DNA of 64,000 bases from Paenibacillus sp. BK033 (GTDB lineage Bacteria; Bacillota; Bacilli; Paenibacillales; Paenibacillaceae): positions 124,001 through 188,000 of the forward strand of contig NZ_SLVP01000008.1 in assembly GCF_004345425.1 (NCBI RefSeq), written 5' to 3'. The notes below the pieces were generated by a model. That model made no database searches. It saw only the letters and a program-made list of their open reading frames with translations, and was not told the DNA's origin. The number at the start of each line of letters is the position of its first letter. Position 1 is the first letter of the stretch. Below, in pieces: positions 17,121 to 25,926 of this stretch. The position numbers were made by a program, and so were the translations under genes.

Positions 17121-17666
17121 TTATAACTGAAGCCGCAGCCTGATCACAATCCGATCCTGCTGGAACTCCATATTGCCGATCGAAATCAGGCTGGGAAGCT
17201 CAATGGGGACAACGATCCGGTCAAGCCGGTCCTTCCCCAGATCATAGTTTTTCACGGTCAGGGACAAGGGCTCGAAGGTCAGATTCGGCGCCTGCCAGGT
17301 CATCTTGTAAGTGGCCAGCATGCCTACAGGCAAAAATTCATGATAAGTCATATTCAGATGGGCAATCAGCTTGTCGCCGTTCACCTCGAAGCGCGCACCG
17401 TCCAGGGTCATATCCGGGGGCAGCGACGCGGGGCTGCTCTGCAGCTGGCTTTTGATCAAATTGTTCACATCCGCTTCCGACAGCACGATCTCCGGCTTCA
17501 GATTGGCAACCATCTCCACCGCTTTATCCTTTATGGAGACAGGATCATAAGCTAAATCAAGCTTCTCCTCGGGAGCAACATAGGATTTGAGCCATAATCC
17601 CCCGCCTGCGGCAATGGCAGCAAGCAGCACCACGGTAAGGATCAACCATTTCAGCCAGCGGAACAT
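17121..17666 (-). CDS. Membrane-anchored protein, YpmS/DUF2140-like
   Basis: A 181-aa protein with one N-terminal membrane helix (LKWLILTVVLLAAIAAGGGLW, residues 5-25) and an extracytoplasmic domain of alternating beta strands (LSEADVNNLIKSQLQ; RFEVNGDKLIAHLNM; LEPLSLTVKNYDLG-type strand). The layout and the phrase 'L-S-E-x-x-V-N-x-L-I' are like the YpmS/DUF2140 family of Bacilli; the match is by eye and moderate. AAGGAGG precedes ATG 17666. It stands alone, divergent from ilvA. Confidence 0.65.
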   Translation of the reverse strand: MFRWLKWLILTVVLLAAIAAGGGLWLKSYVAPEEKLDLAYDPVSIKDKAVEMVANLKPEIVLSEADVNNLIKSQLQSSPASLPPDMTLDGARFEVNGDKLIAHLNMTYHEFLPVGMLATYKMTWQAPNLTFEPLSLTVKNYDLGKDRLDRIVVPIELPSLISIGNMEFQQDRIVIRLRLQL

Positions 17667-17767
17667 TTTGTCTACCTCCTTTTCGCCTACATAACAACAA
17701 AGATAATGCTATAATGAATCATCAGTGTTTGTCGAATCGCGACTATTAACGAGGTGACTTTTATATT

Positions 17768-19036
17768 ATGGAATTCCAATCATCCTATTCCTCCAAGATC
17801 GGACTTGAAGATATCGTTCATGCGCAAATGCATCTGAAGGATGTCATTACGCGCACCCCGCTGCAATACAACCGCGTTCTTTCCGAGCGTTACGGCTGTA
17901 ACGTATACCTGAAGCGCGAGGATCTGCAGATCGTCCGTTCGTTCAAAATCCGCGGTGCCTACCATCTCATGCGCTCTCTGCCGCCGGAGCGTCTTGCCGC
18001 GGGCGTTGTCTGCGCAAGCGCGGGCAATCACGCCCAGGGTGTGGCTTACTCTTGTCAGGCGCTTGGCGTGCAGGGAAAAATCTATATGCCAAGCACGACG
18101 CCCCGTCAAAAGGTAAACCAGGTCTCCTTCTTCGGCGGCGAATTTGTCGAAGTCATCTTGACCGGCGACACGTTTGACGATGCGTATGCCGAAGCCGTAG
18201 CCGAATGCAAACGCGGCGGCATGGCTTTCATCCATCCGTTCGATGATCCGAAGATCATCGCGGGCAACGGAACCGTTGGCCAGGAGCTCATGGAAGCCGC
18301 GGAGACGGTGCCGGACTATGTGCTGGCATCCGTGGGCGGCGGCGGCCTCGTTGCGGGCATCGCTTCTTATGTGAAGACAGTCTCCCCGCAGACGAAGGTG
18401 ATCGGCGTAGAGCCGGAAGGCGCGCCGTCGCTTCGCGTCTCCCTGGATGCCGGGGAAGTGACGCCGCTTGAGCATATCGACAAATTCGTGGACGGCGCTG
18501 CGGTCAAACGGATCGGCGATATGACCTTCTCCATCTGCCGCGAGCTGCTTGACGATGTGCGGACCGTACCGGAAGGCAAGATCTGCACCACTCTTCTTGA
18601 TCTGTACAACGAGAACGCGATTGTCGCCGAGCCGGCCGGCGCGCTTCCGATTGCGGCGCTTGACGCGCTGCGCGATGAAATCGCCGGCAAAACGGTCGTC
18701 TGCGTCATCAGCGGCGGCAACAACGATGTCGACCGGATGCAGGAAATCAAAGAGCGCTCGCTCATCTATGAAGGACTGAAGCATTATTTCATGCTTAGCT
18801 TTCCACAGCGAGCAGGAGCGCTCCGAGAATTTCTCGATGATGTCCTTGGCCCAAACGACGACATTACCCGATTCGAATATACGAAGAAGCATAATAAAGA
18901 CAACGGCCCGGCCCTTGTCGGCATTGAGCTCAAGCAGCGCGAGGACTACTCGGCGCTTATCGGGCGGATGCAGAAGAAAGGCTTCCAGTTCGTCGAACTG
19001 AACAAAGACCCCGTCCTTTTTAATCTCTTGATCTAA
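17768..19036 (+). CDS. ilvA: Threonine deaminase (threonine ammonia-lyase)
   Basis: A 422-aa PLP enzyme converting threonine to 2-oxobutanoate, the entry step of isoleucine synthesis. The PLP lysine is in RSFKIRGA (about residue 58), SAGNHAQG follows, and the phosphate loop is SVGGGGLVAG near 190. The C-terminal ~90 residues (HYFMLSFPQRAGALREFLDDVLG) form the ACT-like regulatory domain of biosynthetic, isoleucine-inhibited forms; length fits the single-domain Bacillus type. GAGGTG precedes ATG 17768. I looked for a T-box leader and did not see one in the ~100 bases upstream. Confidence 0.95.
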   Translation: MEFQSSYSSKIGLEDIVHAQMHLKDVITRTPLQYNRVLSERYGCNVYLKREDLQIVRSFKIRGAYHLMRSLPPERLAAGVVCASAGNHAQGVAYSCQALGVQGKIYMPSTTPRQKVNQVSFFGGEFVEVILTGDTFDDAYAEAVAECKRGGMAFIHPFDDPKIIAGNGTVGQELMEAAETVPDYVLASVGGGGLVAGIASYVKTVSPQTKVIGVEPEGAPSLRVSLDAGEVTPLEHIDKFVDGAAVKRIGDMTFSICRELLDDVRTVPEGKICTTLLDLYNENAIVAEPAGALPIAALDALRDEIAGKTVVCVISGGNNDVDRMQEIKERSLIYEGLKHYFMLSFPQRAGALREFLDDVLGPNDDITRFEYTKKHNKDNGPALVGIELKQREDYSALIGRMQKKGFQFVELNKDPVLFNLLI

Positions 19037-19084
19037 TAAATAGGCTCTATACGGCGCGCCGACGGCTTACCGCTTGCTGAACTT

Positions 19085-20065
19085 TTACCAAGCGTAGGCT
19101 TTCGGCGCGTCTCCGCCTGGACCCGGGAAGATCTCGTCGATCCGCTTCAGCGCCGACTCGTCCAGGGTCAGCTCAACCGCGCGCAAAGACCGCTCGAACT
19201 GTTCCAGCGTGCGCACCCCGATAATCGGTGCCGTAACGGCCGGGTTCGCAAGCAGCCAAGCCAGCGATACCAGATCCTCCGGCGCTCCCAGCTCGTCGCA
19301 TAATGCCCCGTACGCATCCAGCTGCGGCTTCACCTGCGCAAAGCGCTCGTTTCTCTCGCCGCTTCTGCGGCCGGCTCCGCCATGACGGTGACTGCCGGAG
19401 AGCAATCCTCCATCCAGCGGGCTCCAAGGAATAACGCCAAGACCAAGCGCCTTCGAAGCCGGAAGCACTTCCAGCTCGGGCAGACGGCATAGCAAATTGT
19501 ATTTATGCTGTTCGGAGACCAGACCAAGAGCGCCTCTCGCCTTGGCTTCCCCTTGCGCCACCGCAATGTCCCAGCCTGCAAAGTTACTCGACCCTACATA
19601 GCCGATTTTGCCTTGATGAACAGCCGTTTCGAATGCTCCCCACAGCTCGTTCCAGTTGACGTTGCGGTCAACGTGATGCATCTGGTACAGCTCGATATGA
19701 TCCGTCTGGAGACGGCGCAGCGAGCCTTCCAAATGGCGGCGAATTTTATAGGCAGAAAGACCTGCTTCGCGGTTTGGACCGTCATAAGGATCATGCATGT
19801 CGCCGTATACTTTGGTAGCGAGCACTGTTTTCTCGCGGCGTCCGCCGCCTTGCGCGAACCAGCGTCCCATAATTTCTTCCGTGCGGCCGGAATTCTCGCC
19901 CCAGCCGTAAATATTTGCGGTATCAAAAAAATTAATGCCTGCGTCAAGCGCCGCATCCATAATGCGGAACGCTTCCTTCTCATCCGTATCAACGCCAAAA
20001 TTCATCGTTCCGAGGCAAAGCCGGCTCACACGTAGGCCAGACTGGCCCAAATAAGTGTACTTCAT
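19085..20065 (-). CDS. Aldo/keto reductase
   Basis: A 326-aa NADPH-dependent aldo/keto reductase with the tetrad layout: GINFFDTANIYGWGENSG (Asp and Tyr), LATKVYG (Lys), YQMHHVD (His). C-terminal cofactor loop: PIIGVRTLEQFERSL. The YajO/YhdN/Kv-beta type is the closest general type. MKYTYLGQSGLRVSRL at 20065 is the family start; an upstream in-frame GTG at 20083 is possible. Physiological substrate unknown. It is convergent with ilvA and the 48-base gap holds no clear terminator. Confidence 0.92.
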   Translation of the reverse strand: MKYTYLGQSGLRVSRLCLGTMNFGVDTDEKEAFRIMDAALDAGINFFDTANIYGWGENSGRTEEIMGRWFAQGGGRREKTVLATKVYGDMHDPYDGPNREAGLSAYKIRRHLEGSLRRLQTDHIELYQMHHVDRNVNWNELWGAFETAVHQGKIGYVGSSNFAGWDIAVAQGEAKARGALGLVSEQHKYNLLCRLPELEVLPASKALGLGVIPWSPLDGGLLSGSHRHGGAGRRSGERNERFAQVKPQLDAYGALCDELGAPEDLVSLAWLLANPAVTAPIIGVRTLEQFERSLRAVELTLDESALKRIDEIFPGPGGDAPKAYAW

Positions 20066-20243
20066 CTTCCGATTCACTCCCACTTTGTGAGTTTTCCCTG
20101 CGGCGCATGCGGGCAGCCCAAGGAAAAGCTCAGATTAAATTTTGGATACATGTCCCATTATACAAAATTAACAAGAGGGAACCAACATGATCACAATGCG
20201 TTGACATTGTTCCGCTATACTTGCGGCAGGAGGTGTGCATCTA

Positions 20244-21440
20244 TTGGTTCGTGCGAATAACGGCTATCAGCCTAAGGTGCTGATTTTGTATGCTTCGTAT
20301 GGGGAAGGCCATTTACAGGCCGCCAAAGCGATCCGCGACGCGCTGGAAGAGGCGGGCAACAACCGGACCGTCATGGTTGATCTGATGGCCGAGTCTCATC
20401 CTTGGCTGAACGAGATGACAAGACGGGTGTATTTGAAAAGCTATACGCATATCCCTCATTTGTACGGCTGGGTCTACGATGTTACGAGGCCCATGAAGCA
20501 TAACTCCCTGTTCGGCGGCTTCCTTCACTCCTTTGGCCGCGACAAGATGAAGAAGCTGCTGCAAAAAGAACAGCCCGACGCGGTGATACATACCTTTCCT
20601 TTCTTCGCGCTGCCTGCCCTTCACCGCGGCCGGCTCAGCAAGACGATCCATCCCGGAGCTTCCATCCCAACCTACACGGTTATTACCGACTTCGATCTGC
20701 ACCGCCGCTGGGTACATCCCGGTATCGGCCGTTATTTCGTGGCTACCGACGATCTGAAACAGGAGTTAGGCTCGCTTGGCATCCATCCCGGACGCGTATC
20801 CGTCACCGGCATACCGCTTGGACGCGGCTTTCAGAGCAGCCCGACTCCTTCGTTTGAGCTCTTCGAAAAATATGGGCTTCACCCAAGGCAGCCCGTCATT
20901 CTTCTTATGCCTGGCGCGCAAGGCGTCATGCCGGACTGCGACGAGCTGTGCCGTCTTCTCCTGGAACAACATCCTCATGCGCAAATTGCGCTTGTCTGCG
21001 GGCGTAACCGCCTGCTGAAATCTTCGATAGCAGACCAATTCAGGAATCACCCTTCGGCGGACCGCCTTCATCTGTTCGGCTTCGTGGATCAGGTTCATGA
21101 GCTGATGTCTCTGGCAACCTGTCTCGTATCCAAACCGGGCGGCGTCACGCTTGCGGAAGCGATATGGGCGGGCCTGCCGCTATTCCTCTACAGGCCGGTT
21201 CCGGGCCAGGAGAAAAAGAACGCCCGTTATCTGCAATCCAAAGGAGCGGCCGTCATCAGCCATAATCCCGAGAAACTAGCCGCAAGTATCATCAAGCTGA
21301 TCAGCGATCCAGAAAAGCTGCAGCACAGCAGAACGGCCGTGCAGCGCCTCCAGACGGAGGATGCGGCAGCGGACAGCATTGCCCATCATATTTTGCGGGA
21401 ATGCGGTTGGAATCAAAAATTTGGTCAACGCTATAGTTAA
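20244..21440 (+). CDS. ugtP: Processive diacylglycerol glucosyltransferase (UgtP-like, GT28)
   Basis: A 398-aa glycosyltransferase of the MGDG-synthase/UgtP type, which glucosylates diacylglycerol to make glycolipids and the lipoteichoic-acid anchor. Signature runs: ILYASYGEGHLQAAKAI at the N-terminus, IHTFPFFALPAL, VITDFDLHRRWVHP, VTGIPLGRGF, CLVSKPGGVTLAEAIW and YRPVPGQEKKNARY (UDP-sugar site). TTG 20244 sits 10 bases after AGGAGG; GTG 20235 is in frame but abuts the ribosome site. It is followed at 30 and 51 bases by an MFS and a TVP38 gene, probably one operon for envelope lipids. Confidence 0.88.
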   Translation: MVRANNGYQPKVLILYASYGEGHLQAAKAIRDALEEAGNNRTVMVDLMAESHPWLNEMTRRVYLKSYTHIPHLYGWVYDVTRPMKHNSLFGGFLHSFGRDKMKKLLQKEQPDAVIHTFPFFALPALHRGRLSKTIHPGASIPTYTVITDFDLHRRWVHPGIGRYFVATDDLKQELGSLGIHPGRVSVTGIPLGRGFQSSPTPSFELFEKYGLHPRQPVILLMPGAQGVMPDCDELCRLLLEQHPHAQIALVCGRNRLLKSSIADQFRNHPSADRLHLFGFVDQVHELMSLATCLVSKPGGVTLAEAIWAGLPLFLYRPVPGQEKKNARYLQSKGAAVISHNPEKLAASIIKLISDPEKLQHSRTAVQRLQTEDAAADSIAHHILRECGWNQKFGQRYS

Positions 21441-21470
21441 GGGTAAAATCGTAAAGGAGCCTGGCCGCTC

Positions 21471-22649
21471 GTGAAAAATATGGGCATGAGGTTCGGAGCG
21501 GAGATGCGGCTCATCTCCGCGATCTTGTTTTTGGTGGAATTCGTACGGGGCGCGGTGCTGATCAGCCTGCTCCCCATTTACGGAACGAAGGTCCTCGGGT
21601 TATCTCTGGATATCATCGGCATCGCGATTACGGCGCATTATTTGACGGATACGCTGCTCAAGATGGTCATCGGTTATCTGCTCGACCGGTTCTCGATCCG
21701 GTTTGTCGTGCGGACAGGCCTGTTGATCTCGCTCGCTGGCGTGTTTCTGATTCAGTTCGCCCATATTGCCTGGCTGTTCATAGCGGCCGCTGCTCTTTAC
21801 GGCATCGGCATGTCGCCGATCTGGATCGTTTGTCTGACGAAGGTATCGGACGATAAACGGGCGAGCCAAATGGGTTTTCTCTACACCGTCTGGCTTACGG
21901 GACTTGGCGCCGGTCCGATTGTTTGCAATATTCTGCTCGATTATTACGTGAGCGGAACTTACTTCCTTCTGTTGATCCTCTCGATCTTAGCCGCGTTCCT
22001 GGCTTTCTTCATGAATAGCGCAAAGGCCGGCGGACAGCAGATTCAGGCGATTCCGTTAAAACGGCAACTTGTTGCCTTAACGGAACGTATAAAAGCTATG
22101 CGCATGCTTCTGCCGGGCATGATTCTGCAGACGGCAGGCGCCAGCATGCTTGTCCCCGTCCTTCCGGGCTTCGCGGAAAGCGAGCTTGGCCTTGCAGGCG
22201 CTCAATATTCCCTGCTGCTTACAGCAGGCGGCGTATGCGCGGCAGCCGGTCTTATTCCGATGGGGCGGCTGTCGGACAAGCTTGGCGGCAAGAAGTGGTT
22301 TCTGATTATCGGCTTTGCCGTTTTCGCTGCCGGGCTCTATTTGTTGGCATGGCGGCTTCCGTTTTGGTATTGTTTAGTTATTGTAATGATTCTTGGTCTA
22401 TCTTATGCGGCTATTCTGCCGGCTTGGAATGCTTTGCTCGCGGCTTACGTGCCGCCCAAGCAGGAAGGCTTGGGCTGGGGACTGCTGTCGACCGTTGAAG
22501 GTCTCGGCGGCATGATCGGACCGCTGGCCGGAGGAATACTCGCTGCAAGCTTTGGCTCTCCCACGGTGATCTGGGTAAGCGCCATGCTGTTTGGACTCAT
22601 TGCCCTGCTCTATGTGCTGATTCCGGCAACGAAAATGAACGGCAAATGA
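21471..22649 (+). CDS. MFS transporter
   Basis: A 392-aa major facilitator with 12 predicted helices and the loop GYLLDRFSIRFVVRTG between helices 2 and 3, matched by GRLSDKLGGKKW in the second half. In Paenibacilli an MFS gene next to an UgtP-like gene may move or remodel a lipid-linked sugar, but a drug or metabolite exporter fits just as well. GTG 21471 is 11 bases after AAAGGAG; ATG 21480 is an alternative. Confidence 0.88.
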   Translation: MKNMGMRFGAEMRLISAILFLVEFVRGAVLISLLPIYGTKVLGLSLDIIGIAITAHYLTDTLLKMVIGYLLDRFSIRFVVRTGLLISLAGVFLIQFAHIAWLFIAAAALYGIGMSPIWIVCLTKVSDDKRASQMGFLYTVWLTGLGAGPIVCNILLDYYVSGTYFLLLILSILAAFLAFFMNSAKAGGQQIQAIPLKRQLVALTERIKAMRMLLPGMILQTAGASMLVPVLPGFAESELGLAGAQYSLLLTAGGVCAAAGLIPMGRLSDKLGGKKWFLIIGFAVFAAGLYLLAWRLPFWYCLVIVMILGLSYAAILPAWNALLAAYVPPKQEGLGWGLLSTVEGLGGMIGPLAGGILAASFGSPTVIWVSAMLFGLIALLYVLIPATKMNGK

Positions 22650-22700
22650 AATAGAACGAAATATTTTCCCGATTGGGGTTAAGTGGGGTAGGTAACAGCC

Positions 22701-23315
22701 ATGCATGTGATGGAGAGCATGAATAATTTGTACGTCCAAATGAAAAATCTGGACCTTGAGCATTTGCAGCGAACGTTGGAGAGTTACTCGCAGTTTGGTA
22801 TTTTGCCCGGCATTCTGCTGCCGCTTCTCGAATCGTTCCTGCCTTTCCTTCCTTTAATCGTTATTGTTGCGGCTAACGCGAATATTTTCGGGCTGTGGCT
22901 TGGCTTTCTGCTCTCCTGGCTTGGGGTCTCCGTCGGAGCGATCTGCGTGTTCCTGATCAGCCGCAAGCTTGGGAAGAACGTCAAGTCGAAAATCGAACGC
23001 AGGTTTCCCAAAACCGAACGGTTCTTCAGATGGGTGGATCAAAAGGGCTTTACGCCGCTTTTTCTGTTGGCCTGCTTTCCGTTCTCCCCGTCGTCCATCA
23101 TTAATATCGTTTCGGGCTTCAGCAAAATCTCGCTGCGCACCTTTGTTCTTGCGACCGTGCTGGGAAAAGGGGTCATGATTCTAAGCATCTCGCTGATCAG
23201 CTTCAATATCGGCAGCTTCCGCGAGGAGCCTTGGCGCATCTTCGTCACCTGTGCCGTCATTATCGTCATGTGGTTCGGCGGCAAAAAAATCGAATCCCGC
23301 TATCACGTGAATTAA
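22701..23315 (+). CDS. TVP38/TMEM64 (DedA-superfamily) membrane protein
   Basis: A 204-aa polytopic protein of the VTT/SNARE-associated superfamily. FLPFLPLIVIVAANANIFGLW and the re-entrant motif LLACFPFSPSSIINIVSG are diagnostic. Relatives act as lipid scramblases or flippases, including undecaprenyl-phosphate and phospholipid translocation. It is the third gene after ugtP and the MFS gene, which supports a role in lipid or carrier turnover. ATG 22701 has only a GGGG-type site. Confidence 0.88.
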   Translation: MHVMESMNNLYVQMKNLDLEHLQRTLESYSQFGILPGILLPLLESFLPFLPLIVIVAANANIFGLWLGFLLSWLGVSVGAICVFLISRKLGKNVKSKIERRFPKTERFFRWVDQKGFTPLFLLACFPFSPSSIINIVSGFSKISLRTFVLATVLGKGVMILSISLISFNIGSFREEPWRIFVTCAVIIVMWFGGKKIESRYHVN

Positions 23316-23410
23316 GCAGTAATTTGTTCCTCTTGGCCTTGACGACTCATACATAGCCTCCTTTCGTGGCACACTTCTAAAGGATTAACAGCCGAAAGGA
23401 GGATGGCAGC

Positions 23411-23554
23411 ATGTCAGGTGAATGGCCGTCCCATAAACAAGTCGAAGCCAGCAAAGCGCAATCATTAGCCGATCGTACCGGCAAAGGCAAACAGCAAGCT
23501 AGTCAGAAGCAATCCGAAGCCGATGCGGCAGCGGTACCGAAGCACGGATTATAA
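23411..23554 (+). CDS. Small hydrophilic protein (47 aa)
   Basis: AAAGGAGG lies 8 bases before ATG 23411. The product is Gln/Ala/Lys/Ser-rich (GKGKQQASQKQSEADAAAV) with no hydrophobic segment and no Cys. The composition resembles small acid-soluble or gamma-type spore proteins, but no repeat or cleavage motif is seen, so no function is given. It lies 27 bases upstream of the next small gene and may share its transcript. Confidence 0.6.
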   Translation: MSGEWPSHKQVEASKAQSLADRTGKGKQQASQKQSEADAAAVPKHGL

Positions 23555-23581
23555 GCTAAGGGAAGGACGAGTGAGTGGGCC

Positions 23582-23869
23582 ATGAGCGAACAGCATAATG
23601 AAATGGATCCGATGTCTGGCGAGCATGTCGAGGTGTCGGGTGTTTATAAAAACGAAATCGGCCGCGTGGAAAAGCTGGAGCGCGGCGATGTATTCCCAGC
23701 CGATCCGCAGAACGGCAATACCGAGTGGGAGCTTGTCGAGCTTGACTTCGACAATCACCACGAGGGCCGTACCGATCCGCGTCTGATTGCAAAAGACGAT
23801 GACGACGATCCGGAAGCGCATATGCAGCATCCGCGGCGCCACAAGGGGAGCAATAAGACGGATTCTTAG
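23582..23869 (+). CDS. YjzC-like small acidic protein
   Basis: A 95-aa hydrophilic protein. Residues 12-55 (SGEHVEVSGVYKNEIGRV, then LERGDVFPADPQNGNTEWELV) follow the pattern of the YjzC-type family: V-E-V-S-G-x-Y-K-N, then G-D-x-F-P. The C-terminal part is Asp-rich (KDDDDDPEAH) and may bind metal. No assigned role; relatives are common in spore formers. The ribosome site is AAGGACGAG. Confidence 0.55.
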   Translation: MSEQHNEMDPMSGEHVEVSGVYKNEIGRVEKLERGDVFPADPQNGNTEWELVELDFDNHHEGRTDPRLIAKDDDDDPEAHMQHPRRHKGSNKTDS

Positions 23870-24024
23870 CCTGCGATTGCTGGCTGCTGGCTGATTTGGC
23901 CGCTTGGGATCGGCGGTGACGGGAATGTAGCTCCTTCGGCTGCGGTTGTACACACTTTGCTTGAACATCAAGGCAAGAAATGCTCCGCTCCTCGGGAGAC
24001 ACATTCCCTGTCCCCCAAAAACGC

Positions 24025-24063
24025 ACAAACGCCCCCTCATTTTTGGATGAGGGGGCGTTTGTG
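24025..24063. terminator. Strong bidirectional terminator
   Basis: ACAAACGCCCCCTCAT pairs with ATGAGGGGGCGTTTGT around a TTTTTGG loop. It ends the small-gene pair at 23.4-23.9 kb and screens the repeat region beyond. Confidence 0.85.
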
Positions 24064-24099
24064 GTCGGCTGCTCAGCTGGCCGACCTCAGGTCTGGAGG

Positions 24100-24410
24100 G
24101 AGGTGGCAGCTAGGCTGCCTTTTCAAGCGCTTAGCGATGTGGCACATCGTTAAGCTAGCTCGAAACGCTACTTTTGGCCATCCACGGGCTATTTTTGCAT
24201 CCCTTAACGATGTCGCGCATCGTTAAGGTGGCAGCTAGGCTCCCTTTTCGAGCGCTTAGCGATGTGGCACATCATTAAGTTAGCTCGAAACGCTACCTTT
24301 GGAATTCACGGGCTATTTTTGCATTCCTTAACGATGTCGCGCATCGTTAAGGTGGTAGCTAGGCTGCCTTCTCGAACGCTTAGAGATGTCGCACATCGTT
24401 AAGCTCTGAA
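24100..24410. repeat. TTAACGATG/CATCGTTAA palindrome array (~126-bp period)
   Basis: TTAACGATGTCGCGCATCGTTAA occurs near 24204 and 24329, alternating with the related CTTAGCGATGTGGCACATCGTTAAG near 24130, 24256 and 24381. Between them the phrases GCTCGAAACGCTAC, CACGGGCTATTTTTGCAT and GGTGGCAGCTAGGCT recur. The period is about 126 bases over two and a half units. The core differs from the TGCA family elsewhere in the window. Bases 24411-24608 hold only a loose repeat (CTCGCACC...AACATCCGT) and no gene. Confidence 0.85.
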
Positions 24411-24608
24411 ATGTGCATCACACTATCCACCCACCGCCTCGCACCAGTCAGACCATCCGTTCACCGGCTGCAGCACGGTTTTTCCGTCTTATTAAGCTGC
24501 TTTAACCCCGTACTCGAACGGCCGCACCTCTGTAACTCGGTTTTTTCCTCTTATTTCGCGACTCGCACCGGCTAGAACATCCGTCTTATGACGCTCAACG
24601 AGCTGCTA

Positions 24609-25682
24609 CTACTCCCGAACCGCGGCGGCGTCGGCTTTCTCCGCGCTGCGGCGCTCTTCGGCTTCACCGTGGGGGCGCTGGATGTGATCGACGAGCTTCT
24701 CCAGGCGGCGTAAATGGTAGGCGTATTCGAACAACGCCGAGGCGACGAAGATCAGCCGCTTATGCTCGTCCGGGTCCTCGCGGACGTAGTCGGTGAGCTC
24801 GGCAACAAGGCGCGCCTCCCGCTCCTCGCCCGGCTCCATCGACATGTTAGGCTTCATCTTGTTCTCGATCTTCAGCACGATCGATTCGTGATACTTCGTC
24901 AAATCTTCGATTTGACGATCGAAGCGCATAGCCCAGTCGCCTGCCTTCGGCGTGGAGAAATAATGCTCCTCGACGACTTCGAGCAAATCCGATCCCTTCT
25001 GCAGCGCCTTGATCATCTGCTTGGAAACCAAGAGCTGGCGGGCGTGGCTGATTTTCGTACGGGCCAGTATTTTCCGCTCTTCCTCGAACAGGTTGTAGCG
25101 GTCCTCAAGCTTGCGCAGCGTCTTGTGCAGCTTCTCTTTCTCCTTGCGGTACACCTGCTCCTTCATCTCGTTTGAGATTGCCGTCCGCAGCAGCAGCGAC
25201 ATCTGCGAGAAAGCGTGGTGCACCTGCTCGGTGAACTGCTTTCTTGGCCTCGGCGGGAATACCAGCACATTCACGGTAAACGCTGCCCCCATCCCCGCTA
25301 ATACCATCAGAAACCGCTCAAGCGCCATCGTAGTTACCTGACCGTGCGCTTCCATAATCGCGACAACCGTCACCAACGTAACGCCGATGGTTGTCTCCAT
25401 TTTCAACCGGATGCTGACCAGAATAACCAAGATACATACAAGTCCTACCGCAATCGGCGTTTGCCCGAACAGCTTCATTGCGGCCAGTGCCATCGCAGCC
25501 CCAAGCAGATTCGTCTGGAACTGATCCAGCACCTGCTGCCAAGAGCGGTAAATGGACGGCTGGATCGTCAGAATCGCTGCGACCGTTGTAATCAACGGAG
25601 ACGCAAAACCAAACAATCCGCTCAGGTATATGGCAAGTGCGACTGCCATGCCTGTCTTGAGCACCCGCGCTCCAATCGTCAT
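24609..25682 (-). CDS. FUSC/aromatic-acid-exporter family membrane protein
   Basis: A 357-aa protein. Residues 1-150 form about six helices with the GAxVLKTGxAVALAIYL start and FGFASPLITTVAAILTIQPSI typical of the YqjA/YgaE DUF939 group. Residues 160-340 are a charged helical cytoplasmic domain (VYRKEKEKLHKTLRKLEDRY) and a C-terminal Lys/Glu/Ala tail. Relatives are listed as aromatic acid exporters, but the substrate is unproven in Bacilli. AAGGAG precedes ATG 25682. Confidence 0.85.
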   Translation of the reverse strand: MTIGARVLKTGMAVALAIYLSGLFGFASPLITTVAAILTIQPSIYRSWQQVLDQFQTNLLGAAMALAAMKLFGQTPIAVGLVCILVILVSIRLKMETTIGVTLVTVVAIMEAHGQVTTMALERFLMVLAGMGAAFTVNVLVFPPRPRKQFTEQVHHAFSQMSLLLRTAISNEMKEQVYRKEKEKLHKTLRKLEDRYNLFEEERKILARTKISHARQLLVSKQMIKALQKGSDLLEVVEEHYFSTPKAGDWAMRFDRQIEDLTKYHESIVLKIENKMKPNMSMEPGEEREARLVAELTDYVREDPDEHKRLIFVASALFEYAYHLRRLEKLVDHIQRPHGEAEERRSAEKADAAAVRE

Positions 25683-25856
25683 ACCAACTTCTCCTTCGTG
25701 AGCGACAACTCGCCCTTCCTTGTCTTCCCTTTATTATGCCACAAACGCTAAAATAGCCAAGGTTTTCCCCTTATTAACCAATCAACGGGAAGCTGAATCA
25801 AACCAATCGGCGGATATCTCCGGCCGCGATTCGCCTCCCCATCCCCGACTCGCGCA

Positions 25857-25895
25857 AAAAAAAAGCCCGAGATGCCCAAAAGGAAGCATCTCGGA
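25857..25895 (-). terminator. Intrinsic terminator after spo0M
   Basis: CCGAGATGC pairs with GCATCTCGG; on the minus strand the hairpin is followed by nine Ts. Confidence 0.88.
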
Positions 25896-25926
25896 CTCGT
25901 CCCGGGCGCCCGACCTAGCCAAGCAG

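Noticed and set aside
17670..17767. T-box leader for ilvA
   Set aside because: I looked for the conserved T-box sequence and a terminator hairpin before ilvA and saw neither in the short gap.
17780..18892. 370-codon minus-strand frame inside ilvA
   Set aside because: The sense strand encodes a full threonine deaminase with all motifs. The antisense product has no recognisable domain.
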